Shown piece by piece: positions 54,430 through 64,000 of a DNA stretch of 64,000 nucleotides. Below the pieces are notes generated by a model. That model worked only from the letters and a program-made list of their open reading frames with translations. It did not search any database and was not told the origin of the DNA. The first letter of the stretch is position 1; the number at the start of each line of letters is the position of its first letter. The position numbers were made by a program, and so were the translations under genes. Source of the DNA: Microbotryomycetes sp. JL201 (lineage: Eukaryota; Basidiomycota; Microbotryomycetes); NCBI GenBank assembly GCA_033819885.1, contig JAQYUZ010000005.1, positions 372,001-436,000 of the forward strand, given 5' to 3'.

Positions 54430-57322
54430 TCAAGCGTCTTGAATCAAACCGGCCGCCATGCAAAGATTGCGGGGCGTAAACTTGACACCAAACACGAGCG
54501 TACGTTTCGTTGCCAACGTGCCCAGCAAGTCGGCGCTGTCATTTCGTTCCGCCAACATTAGTCTTCCTTCTGACGTAGCTCGACAACAACAGACTGACCT
54601 CTCTCTTGGATCGTTGTCTGCAAACACAGTCAATCTGCTCTTTTGGCGATCCGATACGCCGTCCGTTCCCGTGCCATTCACACCGTTCGCCACGGCCTTC
54701 GCCTTCTCTTTCAACTGCCCAAACGACATCTGACCGGCAATCGAGCCACTCTTGCGATCAGAACCAGCGCCGGACGAATCGTCCGTTGGAGGATGAGCCA
54801 AAACGTCCCATATTCGAACGGTCGCGTCGGCACTGCCAGACACCAGCACGGTCGACTCGGCGGAAAACGACAGAGAGTATATCGGCGCTGTATGTCCCGT
54901 CATCGATTTGACTTTGCGACCAGACGCGAGATCCCAGATGATGATGGACAAGTCTTCGGCTGTTGACGTGTACAGAACCATTGGTGAGCGAATTTCATGA
55001 AATGTCATGCGCATTTTGGCGCAACTCACATGCGCTCGCAAGCCACCTGCCGTCCGGGCTCATGGCAATCGTCGTTACTGCCGCACGGTGACCAACAAAT
55101 ACGCGCACACACATGCCCTTCTGCACGTCCCACAGCCGACAAGTCCTGTCGCTCGAGCCTGTGGCGAGGTACAAAGAGTTGGGATGGAACCTGACACAAT
55201 TGACATCGCTCAAGTGTCCCGCGAAGATACGCAGTGCGGTCGTCTTGTCTGTCGACCACAGCCTAGCCGTGCGGTCTCGACTGGCTGTAGCGAAATAGAT
55301 GCCACGGGGACCCCACTCGACGTCCCAGACGGGCTCGCGGTGACCTCTGTAGGCGACGAGGCATGACCACGTTTCGAGCGACCACAACCGTACAGAGCCG
55401 TCTTGCGATGAAGACAGCAGGTACCGAGGTGGTCCAGAAGGTCCGGGCACCGGATCGAACGACAACGAGTAGACTGGCCCAGAATGACCCACGAGCTTGC
55501 GTGTCGTCGGACCGTCCCCCTGTTTCAGTCGCGCCATATCTTTGGCTGAGAGAACAAACGGGTCAGATTTGCAAAGTTCAAACGCCATGCAAAAGTCAGA
55601 TAGAGCATACCATCGACGACATTGTCAGAGTCGAAGTCAAGGCGCATCGCTGGCAGTTTTTCGCCTTTCAAGCTCCATATCCGAATGTAGCTCTCTGAGA
55701 ATCCAGCAGCCATCAGGCTCGAGTCTTCGGCGAATGCAGTAGAAATCAGACTGTCGGTTTGGAAGTAGTTAATACGGCTAAAACGGTACACCGTACTCGA
55801 CGCGATTCGACTTGCCTGTCTCCGGCGTCGTGCACCGTAAAGAGACACACACTCGGTTTGGCAGCACCAACCGTCTTGCCCTTGTCATCCGCGCCGGGCA
55901 ATACCGCCGCCGCTCCACTCGCCGTCGGGTCGTAAGCCTCTGCGCCGAGCTTGATTCTCTTCCTTGCCTCTCGCACCTTTTCAACTTCGCGCATGACATC
56001 AATCGTACGTAGCGCGGTTGGATAAGGCGGCAATTCGGCAGGGAAAGGTGAGACGAGCTCGGGCAGGCCGTTCGGGCCTGTCATTGCAACATCGCCATTT
56101 GCCATGTCGACAGATTTGACGTCACCGTCGGCAGCGGACCCGTCAAGTGTGCTTGTCGCTCTGGCATCTTTGTCGTCACTGACCGTCCGTGCAACCTCTT
56201 TAGCTAGCCTGGGGTCGACCGGCGCTGGGCCGAGTTTGAGGTCTGAATGCGACCTGGCAGCGCGCCGGTTTTGAACGTCAGATGACAGCCCAAATTCGGT
56301 TGGCGTTCGAGATGGCGGTCCAGGGATGGCTGAAAATAGCAGCTTGTCAGGTGTTGCTTGAAAGAAGGGCGACAGATTCCAGACGCACCATCGACTTTGA
56401 CGCGTTCGTTGATGATGGCCAGAACCCTATCTCGACCTCGAGCGTCTGTGCCTTCGATTGAGCCGGCCAAGCCTCCACCTTGCAACCATCCGAGCAAAAG
56501 GCCCCAACCTCGTTCGCTGAGGCGGACGTAATATCTTTCTTGCCTCCACCGCGTCGCCTCGTCCGACTCTGTGACGTGGTTGGCATTGCGAATGGATGCG
56601 AGCATGCGAACGATGTGCGGGTCTGTAGCCTCATGATCGACAGAGAATCTGTTCATGGCGCGGCCCGAGAAGTTAATCGGCGGGTCAAAAATCGAAAACA
56701 GAGAGCTGACCTCTCGTGAAACTGATCTGCCGAGTCTCGATAGCCGACCAGCACGAGATCGAGATATGAGTGCACAAACAAAGGTAGCAGCAACGGTTGC
56801 AGCTCTGGTCTGTGAATGTCGAGTGACTAACAGCGAGAAATTGTCCCGGTTCGGTTAGCATTTCCGCGGCTGAGTGAGCAAGGCGGTCCAGGCGAACGAG
56901 CGAGTCTGACGTACGTTCTCGACAAAGTTCCTCAAACCTTCGTAACCTTTCTCCCAGCTTGGCGGATCAGCGAGCAACTGCGCGCTCGCGACGGCCTGGT
57001 CCGGTCGCCTCCTGCCTGGCTGACCGGGTGTGGATTCTCTTGGCTGACTGGGTGCGTTCCTGCCTGCAAAGTCTTCCAATCCGACTGCCCTTCCTCCGCC
57101 TGTTGCTGCTGGTGACGAACCAGGGCTTTGGCCGTCTTGTTGCGCGTTGCCTGTCAAGTCTGCGCTCAACGCCTGTGCCGCTTTCGTGTGACCTCGGCGG
57201 TTGAGAAACTCGATGATGGCGCGGTACGATGCCTCGCTCGGGTTGGTGCCTTGAGGTGTACCGGCACCTTGAGGCGGTCCGCTCGCGGCGCTGCCAGACG
57301 CGCCTGGCGCTTGCCCCTGCAT
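54430..57322 (-). CDS. TAF5: TFIID/SAGA subunit TAF5 (WD40 repeats)
   Basis: Scaffold of the general transcription factor TFIID and, in fungi, SAGA, in the nucleus. The N-terminus [20 protein letters not shown] leads to the LisH-like [35 protein letters not shown] starts the NTD2 helical domain, which continues through several exons ([20 protein letters not shown]) to about 56.2 kb. A linker ([20 protein letters not shown]) is followed by at least six WD40 repeats: [76 protein letters not shown] and [20 protein letters not shown]. The end [20 protein letters not shown] with NLCMAAG is specific to TAF5. A low-complexity spacer sits before this last block. The phases of the last intron are not fully resolved. 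Confidence 0.95.
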
Positions 57323-57478
57323 CGTGACGAATACGAGATTCCTCGAGCGCGAGAACTAGGTGTACACAGGCCTGCGCGCTACAAAGAGAGCGAGATCGTT
57401 GTCGTTGATGGGCGCGAGGGTCTGAGGGCAAACTAGCTCGGACCAGGTTGCGCTCTGCCGCTCAACGCGACATTAACC

Positions 57479-59732
57479 ATGAGTGGTGCGCACGCGTCGC
57501 AATAGGTCAAGCGTTGCTCCAGTACTGACGACGGTGACTGGGAATGCAGGCGCGCCTGGCAAGCTGTCTCGCGAGGAATAGTGCGTCCGCCTGCGTGCCC
57601 ATTCGCCGCCGCTCTCCTGCGCGCCGATAGTTTGGCGTAGTGCAGATAGAACAATGCTCACTGACTCGTCTCGTCGGCCTCAGTCGCAGGCAAAAGGATC
57701 TCGATGCAGCCCGCAAGGCAGGCACGGCCGCTCCGGCACTCGATGAAGATGGCAAGGCCATCAATCCGCACATTCCAGGTCAGCCGCGATCATCATCTTT
57801 TGATCAACAAGAGAGGTCAACTGAAGCTCCTCGTTGCTGCCGATAGAGTTCATGTCAAAGGCGCCGTGGTACTTGGCAGCTTCCGGTGACGGTCCGACAC
57901 TCAAGCACCACAAGGTCGGTGCAACAGATCGTGCACGTTCGCGAGCTCGCTCAAACAAACAACTCTTGACAGGGACCGAAATACAATGCCGACCCGAACA
58001 AACTGCAAGAGCGCTACGAGCGAGGTGTCAAGGTACGCTGAACGCCACCCAGCTTGTTTACACCAAGATTTCGCAAACTGATACCACCACATCCTTTGAC
58101 GTCGCCTTTCCAGGGCCCGGCAGCCAAAAAATTCCGACCGGGCGCATGCACAAATTGTGGCGCCATGACTCACAAAACGAAGGATTGTTTAGAACGGCCG
58201 CGCAAAATCGGTGCAAAGTATACCGGCAAAAACATCGCGCCCGACGAGATGATCCACGACAATGACAAGCATTTGAACTTTATGGAAGGTCAAGGTGACT
58301 ATGATGCAAAGCGCGATCGGTGGGACGGATACGATCCAGCGACGCACAAGCAGGTCGTCCAGGAGTACGAGGCGCTCGAAGAAGCCAGACGGAAATTGCG
58401 CGAGGAAGAGATTGACAAGGGAACGGCCAAAGCCGACGATTCTGCAATCAAGAAGGCTGCAAAGGCCGGCAAGGGCAAAAAGAAGAAACAACAGCAAGAC
58501 GAGGACGAGTTTGGGTCGTCTGACGAGAGCGATCAGGACGGCGACGATGAAGACAAGTACGCCGAGGACGCTGATGTTGCCGGCCAAAAAGTCGATACAA
58601 AAACTCGAATCACCGTTCGCAATCTGCGCATTCGAGAGGACACGGCAAAATACCTGATGAACCTCGACGTCGATTCGGCGTACTATGACCCTAAAACACG
58701 CTCGATGCGAGAAGCACCAAATCCAGACGTTGCGCCGGAAGATGTGAGCTTTTTGCAATCTGTCAAAGGCTCGGCTTTGGCCTGCCCGGCAGCATCTACT
58801 GACGTTCGACATTGCTCATTACAGGCTAAATTTGCCGGAGACAACTTTGCACGACATTCAGGCGGCGCGCTCGACGTGCAGCAAATGCAATTGTTCGCAT
58901 GGCAATCTGAGCAACGAGGGAATGACGTGCACTTGAATTCAAATCCGACGCAAACTCACCTGCTGCACAAAGAGTACCTCAAGAAAAAGGACGAGCTCAA
59001 AGACACGAGCTCGGCGTCAATTCTGGAAAAATATGGCGGAGAGCAGTACCTGCAACGGATGCCGAAAGAATTGTTGGGCGGTCAAACGGAAAATTACGTC
59101 GAGTATTCCAGGACTGGTCAAGTCATCAAGGGTCAGGAGCGCGCAAAGGCAAAGTCCAAGTACGACGAGGATGGTGAGAAATTTTGTATCGGTGCCTAAA
59201 CGTGCTACACGCTGACGGATGACGTTTTCGTCCGCCAGTCTATCCTGGCAACCATACGTCTGTCTGGGGCTCTTGGTACTCTACTGTCACGGGAAAATGG
59301 GGCTTTGCGTGTTGCCACTCTTGCGTCAAGGCGTCATACTGTGCCGGCCAAGCTGGTATCGAGGCGGCCGAGGCAGAAGAACGTGGCGGCCTCGGTCTGC
59401 TTTCAGACAAGGCCGCGAACGGCGGACAAGCACGGGACACGAGGTCGTTGATGCAGATCAAGGCGGACAGTGAGCGTGAATCCAAGAATAAGCGCAAAGC
59501 TGACGACACGGACGAGGCGCGGAAAAAGGCAAAGGACGACAAGGACGCGGTCAATGGCGTTACGGAGGCTGAAATGGGTGAGCGAGATGTGCTCATCACT
59601 CTTACAAGAGGCTTGTCTTCATTGACGAGAGACTTCACAACCTGTCTTGCAGATGCTTATCGGAAGCAGCGAGAAGACAGATTCGAGGATCCGTTGGCGA
59701 ACCTCAAGGGCGACGATCTTTTGCCGCTGTAA
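57479..59732 (+). CDS. SLU7: Pre-mRNA splicing factor SLU7
   Basis: Second-step splicing factor that helps choose the 3' splice site, nuclear. The start [20 protein letters not shown] is built from two tiny exons: ATGAGTG, then a 60-nt exon, then [13 protein letters not shown]. This gives the family's SREEYRRQKxLxxARKAG block, which fixes the ATG at 57479. Next come [27 protein letters not shown], the CCHC zinc knuckle [14 protein letters not shown] with [45 protein letters not shown], and a Lys/Asp-rich linker. [36 protein letters not shown] and [14 protein letters not shown] (family-diagnostic) follow, and the C-terminus ends GDDLLPL. Every block is in order and the length of about 570 residues is close to orthologues. 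Confidence 0.95.
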
Positions 59733-60205
59733 AGTATGAGTGCTTTCTATGTTTGAGATGTTCTGTTGTATATGCCGTGTTCTTATCCTATTGACTCCAC
59801 TGCGCGAGTCTGTTTGTTTCCTGGCTGTCGACATCAGCGATGGATACGTGATCAAAGCGTTGAGCATCGCAAAACGAGCGCTCGCGAGGGGTAACAGGGT
59901 GCAGTTTGGCTGAATTGGGAGTAGAGATGATGCTTGCATGTAACCATACATGCCGAGTCTGCGAATCTGCAGTTGATCAGAAAACGATTGCTTCTGTGGG
60001 TGCGCAGCGGCGATCGTCGTCCGTTCGCGACGTTCGAGAATTTGTTCCATGACGCCCGCCGCAGAATTCCGACGTATATCGCAACCGGGCACGGCTCGAC
60101 GCGTCTGTCCACGCCCAAAGGTTATATATACTCCACGACACCATAACTTGATCACGCTGAGCGGCTCCGACTTTGTGCTCTGCACTCGAATCACCTTGAA
60201 AACTT
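59733..60205. promoter_or_regulatory. Upstream region of the FRQ-like gene
   Basis: 473 bp between SLU7 and the FRQ-like start. A TATA-like ttatatata lies at 60122-60130, about 75 bp before the first in-frame ATG. Short frames on both strands lack homology. Confidence 0.5.
60122..60130 (+). promoter_or_regulatory. TATA-like sequence upstream of FRQ-like gene
   Basis: ttatatata, 75 bp before the ATG at 60206 and 190 bp before the alternative ATG at 60320. The position favours the downstream start if this is a working TATA box. Confidence 0.35.
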
Positions 60206-63200
60206 TTGCCGTCAGAGGCTCGAGCGCTCGCGGCGCGGACTTGTCTCGAATCAGCGCAGATCTCGCATCGAACGCACGACGCACTGCACATTCAGGGTTC
60301 AGGCAGCGTCAAGAGAGCTATGATAGATCCATCTGGGACGGTCAAGAAGCCGCCAGACATTGATGCCGCACCTGCAGGTCTGGCTCGATCGGAAACGCAA
60401 CTCGTCCGGCCGGAGCAACGCAACTCGTCACTCGCCATATCAACAGAGGCTGGGCCAAGCAAGGACCGCGACAACGTGGTGTCTCTTTACGGCAGACGTC
60501 GTCTCGAGTCACCACCGCCACCATTCGCGCTCCCGAAGCGCTTTAATCCAGCGAGCGCTGCGCATCTCGCGCCGCCCGCTCAAAGTCTCGCGTACTCGCC
60601 TTGGGACGTACGTCTTTCGCCAATTGTAGACTTTTCTGCAAAAGGCAAAAACAAGGACGACGGAGGATCGAACCCGCATGACCCAGCAGACTCGTTGTCT
60701 CCGGCCGCCACCGCTTCGCCACCTGCGCCACCGTCCTCTGTAGAGTTTTCGAGCGACGACGAAATGGACGTCACAGCGGCCGAGCTCAACCCGGAACAAG
60801 TCTCAGTGCTACCACATCCGGCACCCATCAGGATCAGACGCGTCGGCGCCCTCGGCATCTCGGTCGACTCTGGCTCGACAAAGGACGGGTCCGAAGCGGA
60901 TTCTGAAGACTTGCCAGCGTCCTTTGGGATCAAGAGCAAGAAGCGAGGGCAAAAGAAGCGCAAGATGAAGCCGAGTTCTTTGGCGCGTACTCGAGACCAA
61001 GCAGACACGAGCATGCTCGACTCTGAATCAAAAGCGAACACCTTTGACGAGATGGCCGCCTCAGAGGAAGTTGAGACAGCTGGCGGCACAAAGCACAGGA
61101 AAAAGACAAAGGCCATCAGCGATGCAAATTACAGGGCCATCGTTGACGACTTGACGGTCGAGAGTGAGCCGTCAGATCCGCACAGTCTTCGAACGCCTGT
61201 TTCCTTCTCTGACTTTGTCCGTGTCCAGATCAAGCACTCAAGAACAGGCTGAGACGATTCGAAGGGACGCACCTGCCTGCAGACATGAAGAAAGATCGGC
61301 TTTTCGAAGTGCGGTACTTTGACGGGTTACCTCGGTGAGACTCCTGCGCCGCTCCGACAGAGCACGAGCTGATCCAGAAGCCGCTCTTCAGGGACAGACG
61401 GGACGAGCTGGCCCAGTACTTGACTCATTTCGTCAGAAAAATGCACGACAAGCAAGATCCCCCGCCGCCAGAGTCGGAAAGTATGTTGCCAGCAACAAGA
61501 GATCCTCCTCGGCTCTTGAGTCTAGCGCCGCCCGCAAACGCCGAATCCCTCATATCCGACATGCCTGCGCCAGTCATTCCAGAGCGTAAACTCGTCAAGC
61601 ATCGACGCAAGCGAGACGAACGAGAAATCTTGGCCGGTCCGAGCAACTCTGGAGTCGAACCGCCTTCTCTGACCGGCACGGGTTCTGGATTGCAAGTCGA
61701 CAACTCTGGCGAGGATGAGCGGCCAGCCAAAAAGTCCAAGTCAGATCAGTCGTTGTCTGGTCCACCGCGCGACGTCATCCGCGAGGACGATGAAGCGCGT
61801 GCGAACGAGCTCGTTCACGTCCTTGAGCGATTGTTCCAGGATTCGATGAGTCGGATGCCAGACACACAACCAGTCAAGCGCAAATCGCCGGGGACGAATG
61901 AGGCGTACCTTGGCGCTCTCTTGCAGAATGACGACCTGTCAGGAGGATGGACGTATTTGAATCTCGTTAGCACGATGGCGCAGCTCCACAGGTTCAATGT
62001 CACGGCGTCGTACGTTCAAGCGGCCATTCGCTACTTTTCAAAAAACTTGGAACTCTCTGCGGACGGTGCCAAAGTACGATGGATCGGGCCAAAGCCGACT
62101 CTGGCTGCCAAGCGACAGAAAATGCCGCCGGCCGAGCAAGTCGTCAGCGAAAAGAAGCAACATGGTGGCTCGAACCGCTCACAGTCGAGCGAATCAACCT
62201 CTGACGGAACGATGACTTCGTCCGAGGCCATCTTTTCTGAGGAGAAGACGACAAGCGGCCAAGCGTCAACTGCGGCAACGACGGAGCCTCCTCAGTCTGT
62301 CGCACCGCCGCCTGACAAGATTTTGCGCGGTGAGCAGCCGACAACGGTCATTCAGCGCATTCCTCAGCCACCATCAAATTTGCGACACGAAGCTGCCAAG
62401 GGAGACGACGGAGACGGAGGTGCGCAGTCAGACGAGCAAGCGCACGGAAGCACGGACGAGGTTGAAACGTCGTCGAACGAAATTCAGCAGCCCGGCGAGA
62501 ACAGCAATCAAAAATCCCACGTCCAGTACGTGTCGTTCTTCAACCGGTGGCGTAAAGGTCACTCGACGTTGCGATCCTCATCGTCATCGTCCGGCAACGA
62601 CTCGTCCGGCACGAGCACTCTTGAAGGCGGTCAGTCGTCGGGCAAGCTCACTTTTTACTCGAGCGTCAATTTCTGCAGCGATTTTACCCAAGATACTCCA
62701 CTCGTGCTTTCCTCGATGGATCTGGATCTGCCTTTCCCGCCGCTCGGCGCACCGTCTGCCTTGCACCAGATCTACGGCGAGGCCAACAAATCGCTCGTAC
62801 CGGAGCTCCTCGACTACGACATTGACATGGACCACGTCGTGCCTCACTCGCTCGATGAAATCCCTTCCCTGGCCGTCTTTCCAGAGTCTCGCAAAGACTT
62901 TGCCTTGTCCAGAAGCTCGTCAGGATCGTCCACGGCTGAAAACCCAGCTGACGATATGGCTTCGGACTGCATGTCTGGATTCACGGACGTCAAATTTGCC
63001 GATTTCTTCACGATGATCGTCACGACTTCCCATCCGACGTCACCTTCAAAAGTCCTGCGTCGGCGCAAGACTGATTTGATGAGGGCAGCGCAGGAGGGAC
63101 AATTGAGCTTGCCGCTGCCATTGCCTCCGCGTCCTGTCGACGTTCGATTTGTTACGCTCTCTACAGAGATGCTGCTTCACAAGGTGCTTGACCCACCAAA

Positions 63201-64000
63201 GCGCAAACCCTTGTTGCCCCATCTGATGGCAACTTCGTCAAGCTCGTCAGACGACGGCAGTTCTCGAGAGGACTCTGCCTACTCTCCCGTGAGTTTTGTC
63301 CTCTTTTGGGCGATTGTGCATCGCCGATCAAAGTGCAAGAAGCGTGAGCGCTGATTTTGTGCAAATGCTTAATAGCCACTTCTCTCGTCTCGAGCCGTTC
63401 CTCGAGCGCCGTCGCCAGACTATCTCATCTCTCTCGCTATGCCCTTCTTTGCTTGGGCACCTCGACATCAAAGGCCCTTCAGCGCCGCCGGAGCTTTCTG
63501 GAAAAATGTTCAAGGCCACGACAATCCAGACCAGAACGGACGAAATGCCTTCATGCAAGTAGCTGACGGACCAAACAGGTCAATCGAAAAAGTCGCTGCA
63601 GACAGATTCCGGAATGGAGACGTCGGAGAACAAATGGAGAGGGACGGGGCGACGGGTGGAGCGAGGAGCGTTTTGTCTCATTCAAGGGTGGCGAGAAATG
63701 ACTCTGGCGGGGCTAACGGTCATCACAAGCGCAAACATGGAGCGAGAACGTCTGGAGGGGATGATGTCGTAGCGACTGGCGCAGAATCAGGTGACAGTTC
63801 GGGTCAGACAGGTCAAACGACTGCCGAGGATACGACGAGCGACGAGTTTGTCAGGGTCGACAAGCGGAGAAAGATAAGTCCGCCTTTGGGACAGGACAAG
63901 ACAGAGGCATCGCCAGGAAAACGCGTCGACAATCCGGTTGGGAACGCAGAGAATGCAGACGCGTCAAACTCGACAGATTCGTCCGATGCGAGACCGATCG
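60206..64000 (+). CDS. FRQ: FREQUENCY (FRQ) circadian clock protein homologue, 3' end outside window
   Basis: Negative element of the fungal clock; in Neurospora it binds FRH and casein kinase 1 and inhibits the White Collar complex. Four exons are visible: 60206-61163, 61229-61334, 61392-63288, and 63376 to the edge. The first join gives DDLTVENQALKNRLRRFEG, the FRQ coiled coil, followed by KKDRLFEVRYFDGLPR. The third exon has GWTYLNLVSTMAQLHRFNVT with LELSADGAKVRW, the block near the kinase-binding site. Then come FNRWRKGHSTLR, LTFYSSVNFCSDF, SGFTDVKFADFFTMIVTT and RPVDVRFVTLSTEMLLHKVL, all in FRQ order. The fourth exon opens PSPDYLISLAMPFFAW. Basic nuclear-signal-like runs (KKRGQKKRKMK, KHRRKRDER) and many Ser/Thr-rich stretches fit a heavily phosphorylated nuclear protein. 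The start could instead be 60320. Confidence 0.87.

Noticed and set aside
1-64000. Biosynthetic or defence gene cluster, transposons, retroelements, CRISPR arrays
   Set aside because: The genes are unrelated housekeeping and signalling functions. I saw no terminal repeats, integrase or transposase motifs, or spaced direct repeats. The only reverse transcriptase relative is telomerase, a host gene.

Overview
The window is a compact nuclear chromosome segment from a fungus, most likely a basidiomycete. Genes are tightly packed on both strands, many are split by short introns of about 45-90 nt, and G+C is moderate to high. A CAP59/CMT1-type alpha-mannosyltransferase, an ERT1/AcuK regulator, a siderophore-type MFS transporter and an LRR-PP2C-cyclase adenylate cyclase all fit the fungal kingdom. 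The first of these, together with intron density, tilts toward Basidiomycota, possibly Pucciniomycotina; this placement is an inference. No bacterial features, CRISPR arrays, rRNA or convincing tRNA genes, transposons or virus-like elements were seen.

Layout. 1-8 kb: the N-terminal half of telomerase reverse transcriptase (minus, cut by the left edge), a class I O-methyltransferase (minus) and cytosolic isoleucyl-tRNA synthetase (plus). 8-14 kb: SNU23/ZMAT2 spliceosome protein (minus), a large leucine-rich-repeat protein (plus) and TIM17 (minus). 13.8-20.5 kb: one large adenylate cyclase gene (minus). 21-31 kb, all plus: a TMEM135-like membrane protein, an F-box/LRR-like protein, a GH3 beta-glucosidase with a PA14 insert, and the zinc-cluster/PAS regulator ERT1. 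31-38 kb: PRA1/Yip3, proteasome chaperone PSMG4 (minus), RNA polymerase III subunit RPC34, and an MFS siderophore-type transporter. 39-47 kb: a serine-rich protein with a possible myristoylation start, the mitochondrial rRNA methyltransferase MRM2, the CMT1-like glycosyltransferase (minus), and an acyl-CoA-binding/ankyrin protein. 47.7-59.7 kb: a group I G-protein alpha subunit, a carboxyl-methyltransferase-like protein (minus), TAF5 (minus) and the splicing factor SLU7. 60.2 kb to the right edge: a homologue of the circadian clock protein FREQUENCY (FRQ), cut at its 3' end.

Functional links. The G-alpha subunit and the Ras-associating adenylate cyclase belong to the same nutrient/cAMP pathway. 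SNU23 and SLU7 both act in splicing, TAF5 and RPC34 in transcription, TIM17 and MRM2 in mitochondrial biogenesis. Neighbouring genes otherwise look independent, as is usual in fungi; several pairs share short head-to-head promoters.

The points most worth following up are the FRQ homologue, four independently supported GC-AG introns in one 64-kb window, a 9-nt microexon in the G-alpha gene flanked by unusually long introns, an intron-rich TERT, a long charged insert in RPC34, and the possible lipid-anchored serine-rich protein.
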